This document shows positions 21,079 through 22,984 of a DNA stretch of 22,984 bases, in pieces. The notes under the pieces were generated by a model that was not told the DNA's origin, did no database searches, and saw only the letters and a program-made list of their open reading frames with translations. Origin of the DNA: a virus. The position numbers and the translations under genes were made by a program. Position 1 is the first letter of the stretch. Every line of letters starts with the position of its first letter. Location of the stretch: positions 1 to 22,984 of IMG/VR virus record IMGVR_UViG_3300020057_000158. The stretch is one strand, 5' to 3'.

Positions 21079-21108
21079 AGGTTATTAGTCTTCGTTAGGG
21101 GTTTGCAA
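21079..21108 (-). promoter_or_regulatory. Promoter P8, drives the portal gene
   Basis: Minus-strand TTGCAAACCCC (21108-21098) begins directly after the TAA of the zinc-ribbon gene. TAACCT (21084-21079) follows TTGCAA at 18 nt. The portal ATG lies 25 nt past the element without a Shine-Dalgarno sequence. Confidence 0.85.
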
Positions 21109-21408
21109 TTAGTCCTCGCCCAATCTACCTCGCAACACTGCGCATCCAGTATTGTAACAATGGAAACATACCCTTATGCGCTCATTCTCAGGCCATTCAA
21201 ACAAGTAGGGAGTTAATTCTATTGGTTGCTCTGTGTTACATGACTGGCAAAACCACCGCTCCCCTGCTACCCCAATAATCCCATACTGATTAATTGCAAC
21301 CTCTTTCATTGCCCCGCCCCACTTACTCCAGCGCCCAGTATGAGACATGGAGACATAATGAGATTTCTCCCAATATCCTTTAGTTATTAATGAGGCAGTT
21401 GATTTCAT
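21109..21408 (-). CDS. Zinc-ribbon protein between terminase and portal (99 aa)
   Basis: RWFCQSCNTEQ (residues ~52-62) and VCFHCYNTGC (~80-89) give two Cys-x2-Cys pairs ~26 residues apart, a classic zinc ribbon. The N-terminal 50 residues (KGYWEKSHYVSMSHTGRWSKWGG) are aromatic and polar. AGGTG lies near ATG 21408, in the terL stop region, so the two genes are cotranslated. Its location between terL and portal suggests a DNA-contacting accessory in packaging, but no function is established. Confidence 0.8.
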   Translation of the reverse strand: MKSTASLITKGYWEKSHYVSMSHTGRWSKWGGAMKEVAINQYGIIGVAGERWFCQSCNTEQPIELTPYLFEWPENERIRVCFHCYNTGCAVLRGRLGED

Positions 21409-21410
21409 AG

Positions 21411-22709
21411 CTACTCACCTATATGCCAGTTATTAAACTTTTGAATTGGTATGTCGGGCATCTTTTCATAACTGACTGCAAAATAAGATAGAGCGTCCAT
21501 CAGATGATCGTTTGCCTTCTCTGGCACATCTGGTTCATTTAAGTCTTGGGCTTGTGTGACGCTCTTCTCTTTCCATCTATAGGTTTCAAACTCCCTAATT
21601 GTATTTGTGCAATTTGAGAATATAAACAGTGATGGCTGTCCCTCCGGCCTTGCCCCCAAAAGGGACACAACATGTCCTGATTTGATCTTGAGCTTTTCTG
21701 CAATCTTTTCGATCTTGAATCTGACCCATGTGCTTGTTGCTGTTCCCATCTCCTTGTTGGCTGGAGTGATATAGATACCTCTTTGTGCGAACTCTTGAAT
21801 CCATTGTGCTCCGCTAGGATCTCCATAAGTTGCCTGTATGGCAAGATTGTCTGAGAGGCTGTTGATGACTCCAGCGTGATAGTCAATCGTTTGCCCCGTC
21901 TCGTAATGCTCCTTAAAGATATACCAGTTTGAGTCATTGTCAACTGCGATAAAGAGGCAAGCGGTGGGGTTTGTACTTCCAAAATCCATGGCTCTATAAA
22001 TACCCCACTCCTTCGGAATATCAAACGGTTCGATGACATGGACTTCCCTTGTAAAATCTTTATAGACGGACCCAGTAAACTTCCTAAAGTCTGCCATATA
22101 TTCCTGATAAAATGTATCTTCTGTAAGTTCTTTTTTTGCATTGTCTATCTCCTCCGCTATAAGATATGGGTTATCATAGCTTGTGAACTTCCACGATTTA
22201 TAAAGCTCAGAAGTGCCCTGTCCCATGTTAAATAGATCATAGAAGTGGTTATAACCCTTGGGAGTAGATATAAAGAGAGCGGGCGCCTGGTAGTCGGTAA
22301 GAGTAGCACGTAATACTTCCGACCATAGCCAATCCCAATTCCGTATACTGGCGATCTCATCGACAACAAGACCCCGCAATTTAACCCCACGAAGTGCGTC
22401 CGGGTTCTCTGCACCCTTAAGCTCAATAATTGATCCATTTTTAAGCGTGATAGATAGTTCAACTTCATTCTTCTTAACAATCCAGTCCGTTTGTTGTAGT
22501 ATTTGTTGCAATCCACGCCAGTGTATCTGCTTCCCCTGTCGGTAGGTCGGTGAAACAATCCAAACAACACCAGCAGGACTATCAAGAGCCCATTTAATTG
22601 CAATAAGCTGAGATAGGACAGACTTCCCCCAACGACGACCAGCACAAATAACCCTAAAACGGCGATCATCTTCATAAACTCTTCTCTGTGCTTCATGTAG
22701 TTTTATCAT
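21411..22709 (-). CDS. terL: Terminase large subunit, packaging ATPase-nuclease (432 aa)
   Basis: Counting from the alternative TTG start at 22715, CAGRRWGKS (24-32) is the Walker A motif, LRGLVVDEIAS (113-123) the Walker B with catalytic Glu120, and ISTPKG (149-154) the coupling motif. The C-terminal RNase H-like nuclease shows MDFGSTNP (Asp244), YGDPSG (Asp299) and NDHLMDALSYF (Asp403, Asp407), the usual acidic set. I prefer ATG 22709 (MIKLHEAQRRVYEDDRRF). The start overlaps the end of the preceding gene by 17 nt. The enzyme cuts concatemers and drives DNA through the portal encoded two genes downstream. All key residues are present. Confidence 0.96.
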   Translation of the reverse strand: MIKLHEAQRRVYEDDRRFRVICAGRRWGKSVLSQLIAIKWALDSPAGVVWIVSPTYRQGKQIHWRGLQQILQQTDWIVKKNEVELSITLKNGSIIELKGAENPDALRGVKLRGLVVDEIASIRNWDWLWSEVLRATLTDYQAPALFISTPKGYNHFYDLFNMGQGTSELYKSWKFTSYDNPYLIAEEIDNAKKELTEDTFYQEYMADFRKFTGSVYKDFTREVHVIEPFDIPKEWGIYRAMDFGSTNPTACLFIAVDNDSNWYIFKEHYETGQTIDYHAGVINSLSDNLAIQATYGDPSGAQWIQEFAQRGIYITPANKEMGTATSTWVRFKIEKIAEKLKIKSGHVVSLLGARPEGQPSLFIFSNCTNTIREFETYRWKEKSVTQAQDLNEPDVPEKANDHLMDALSYFAVSYEKMPDIPIQKFNNWHIGE

Positions 22710-22984
22710 TCTCAATTAACAGGCCCATACTCATATCGCCCTGATTAAGTATATTTACCTGCGTATCCCTCAACCTACCCTTCACTTTATATGCTAACTC
22801 CACTGCCCTTAATTGGGTTGGTGTGTCCTCGACAGTCCTGTCTGGCTCAGTATGACTTGTTACCACCTTGACAGCTTTAAGACCCTTCCTGTGTACCTCA
22901 AGCACTAAATCATCAGGTAGGTACTTCTCCATAAGCTCATGCCACCCTATTGATTGAGTTACCTCACTTGGCTTACTAGCCGAA
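22693..22984 (-). CDS. Terminase small subunit candidate, partial
   Basis: The frame stays open to the window edge with no stop, so the gene most likely starts outside. An internal ATG at 22932 would give 79 residues, but the upstream residues (KPSEVTQSIGWHELMEKYLPDDLVL) read as one continuous protein. The visible part is helical and charged (HRKGLKAVKVVTSHTEPDRT ... PTQLRAVELAYKVKGRLRD). Overlap with terL and this gene order are what suggest the small subunit, which recognises phage DNA and starts packaging. No helix-turn-helix is clear in the visible part, so the name is by context. Confidence 0.7.
   Translation of the reverse strand, partial: SASKPSEVTQSIGWHELMEKYLPDDLVLEVHRKGLKAVKVVTSHTEPDRTVEDTPTQLRAVELAYKVKGRLRDTQVNILNQGDMSMGLLIENDKTT

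Noticed and set aside
21539-22696. Additional minus-strand frames overlapping terL (200, 179 and 69 codons)
   Set aside because: TerL with all its catalytic motifs occupies this stretch. The other frames give unlikely products and lack ribosome sites.
1-22984. tRNA genes, CRISPR arrays, insertion sequences, integrase or attachment sites
   Set aside because: None was seen by eye. The only direct repeats are the promoter elements and repeats within coding sequence, and the only mobile gene is the HNH endonuclease.

Overview
The window is a compact late (structural) region of a tailed double-stranded DNA phage (Caudoviricetes), read almost entirely from the minus strand. The protein set points to a podovirus-type virion: a large terminase, a P22-like portal, an acidic coiled-coil scaffold, a major capsid protein resembling the SU10/DUF5309 HK97-fold family, a small tail adaptor, a large nozzle protein and several appendage proteins. 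The standard genetic code works throughout (TGA, TAA and TAG all act as stops). I see nothing that names the host; the contig looks like an environmental phage.

Layout in the direction of transcription (high to low coordinates): a partial terminase small-subunit candidate, terL and a zinc-ribbon protein (22984-21109); portal, an overlapping small gene and another small gene (21072-18782); scaffold and major capsid protein (18686-16815); one unknown gene (16752-16372); a block of glycosyltransferase, epimerase and methyltransferase genes (16375-10160); three small virion or appendage genes (10155-9212); a repetitive beta protein, a beta-helix tail-spike-like protein and a small duplicated-motif protein (9172-4993); adaptor and nozzle (4954-2326); an HNH endonuclease on the plus strand (1902-2324); two fibre/appendage proteins (1854-346); then a promoter, three hairpins and a strong intrinsic terminator (320-205), followed by a possible 47-residue gene.

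The most striking signal is a repeated minus-strand element that the genes do not explain. TTGCAAACCC occurs eight times, always in the same orientation. In seven copies the hexamer TAnnnT follows TTGCAA at exactly 18 nt, and in the eighth at 19 nt. I read this as a phage promoter set (P1-P8) that cuts the region into transcription units. At six of the eight an ATG lies 25 or 26 nt after TTGCAAACCCC, about 7 nt past the -10 box and with no Shine-Dalgarno sequence, so these mRNAs are predicted to be leaderless. Several genes inside units do have Shine-Dalgarno sequences (capsid, nozzle, methyltransferase); many others overlap or abut the gene before them.

Of the two copies without a nearby ATG, P7 lies inside the portal gene, ahead of an overlapping gene with a good ribosome binding site. 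P1 faces a ~80-nt stretch of three hairpins ending in a U-tract terminator, which looks like a phage small RNA. Other notable points are a likely -1 frameshift in a GGGG run near the start of the repetitive beta protein, a GT-B glycosyltransferase split over two overlapping frames, and an HNH gene placed just upstream of a promoter without breaking it.
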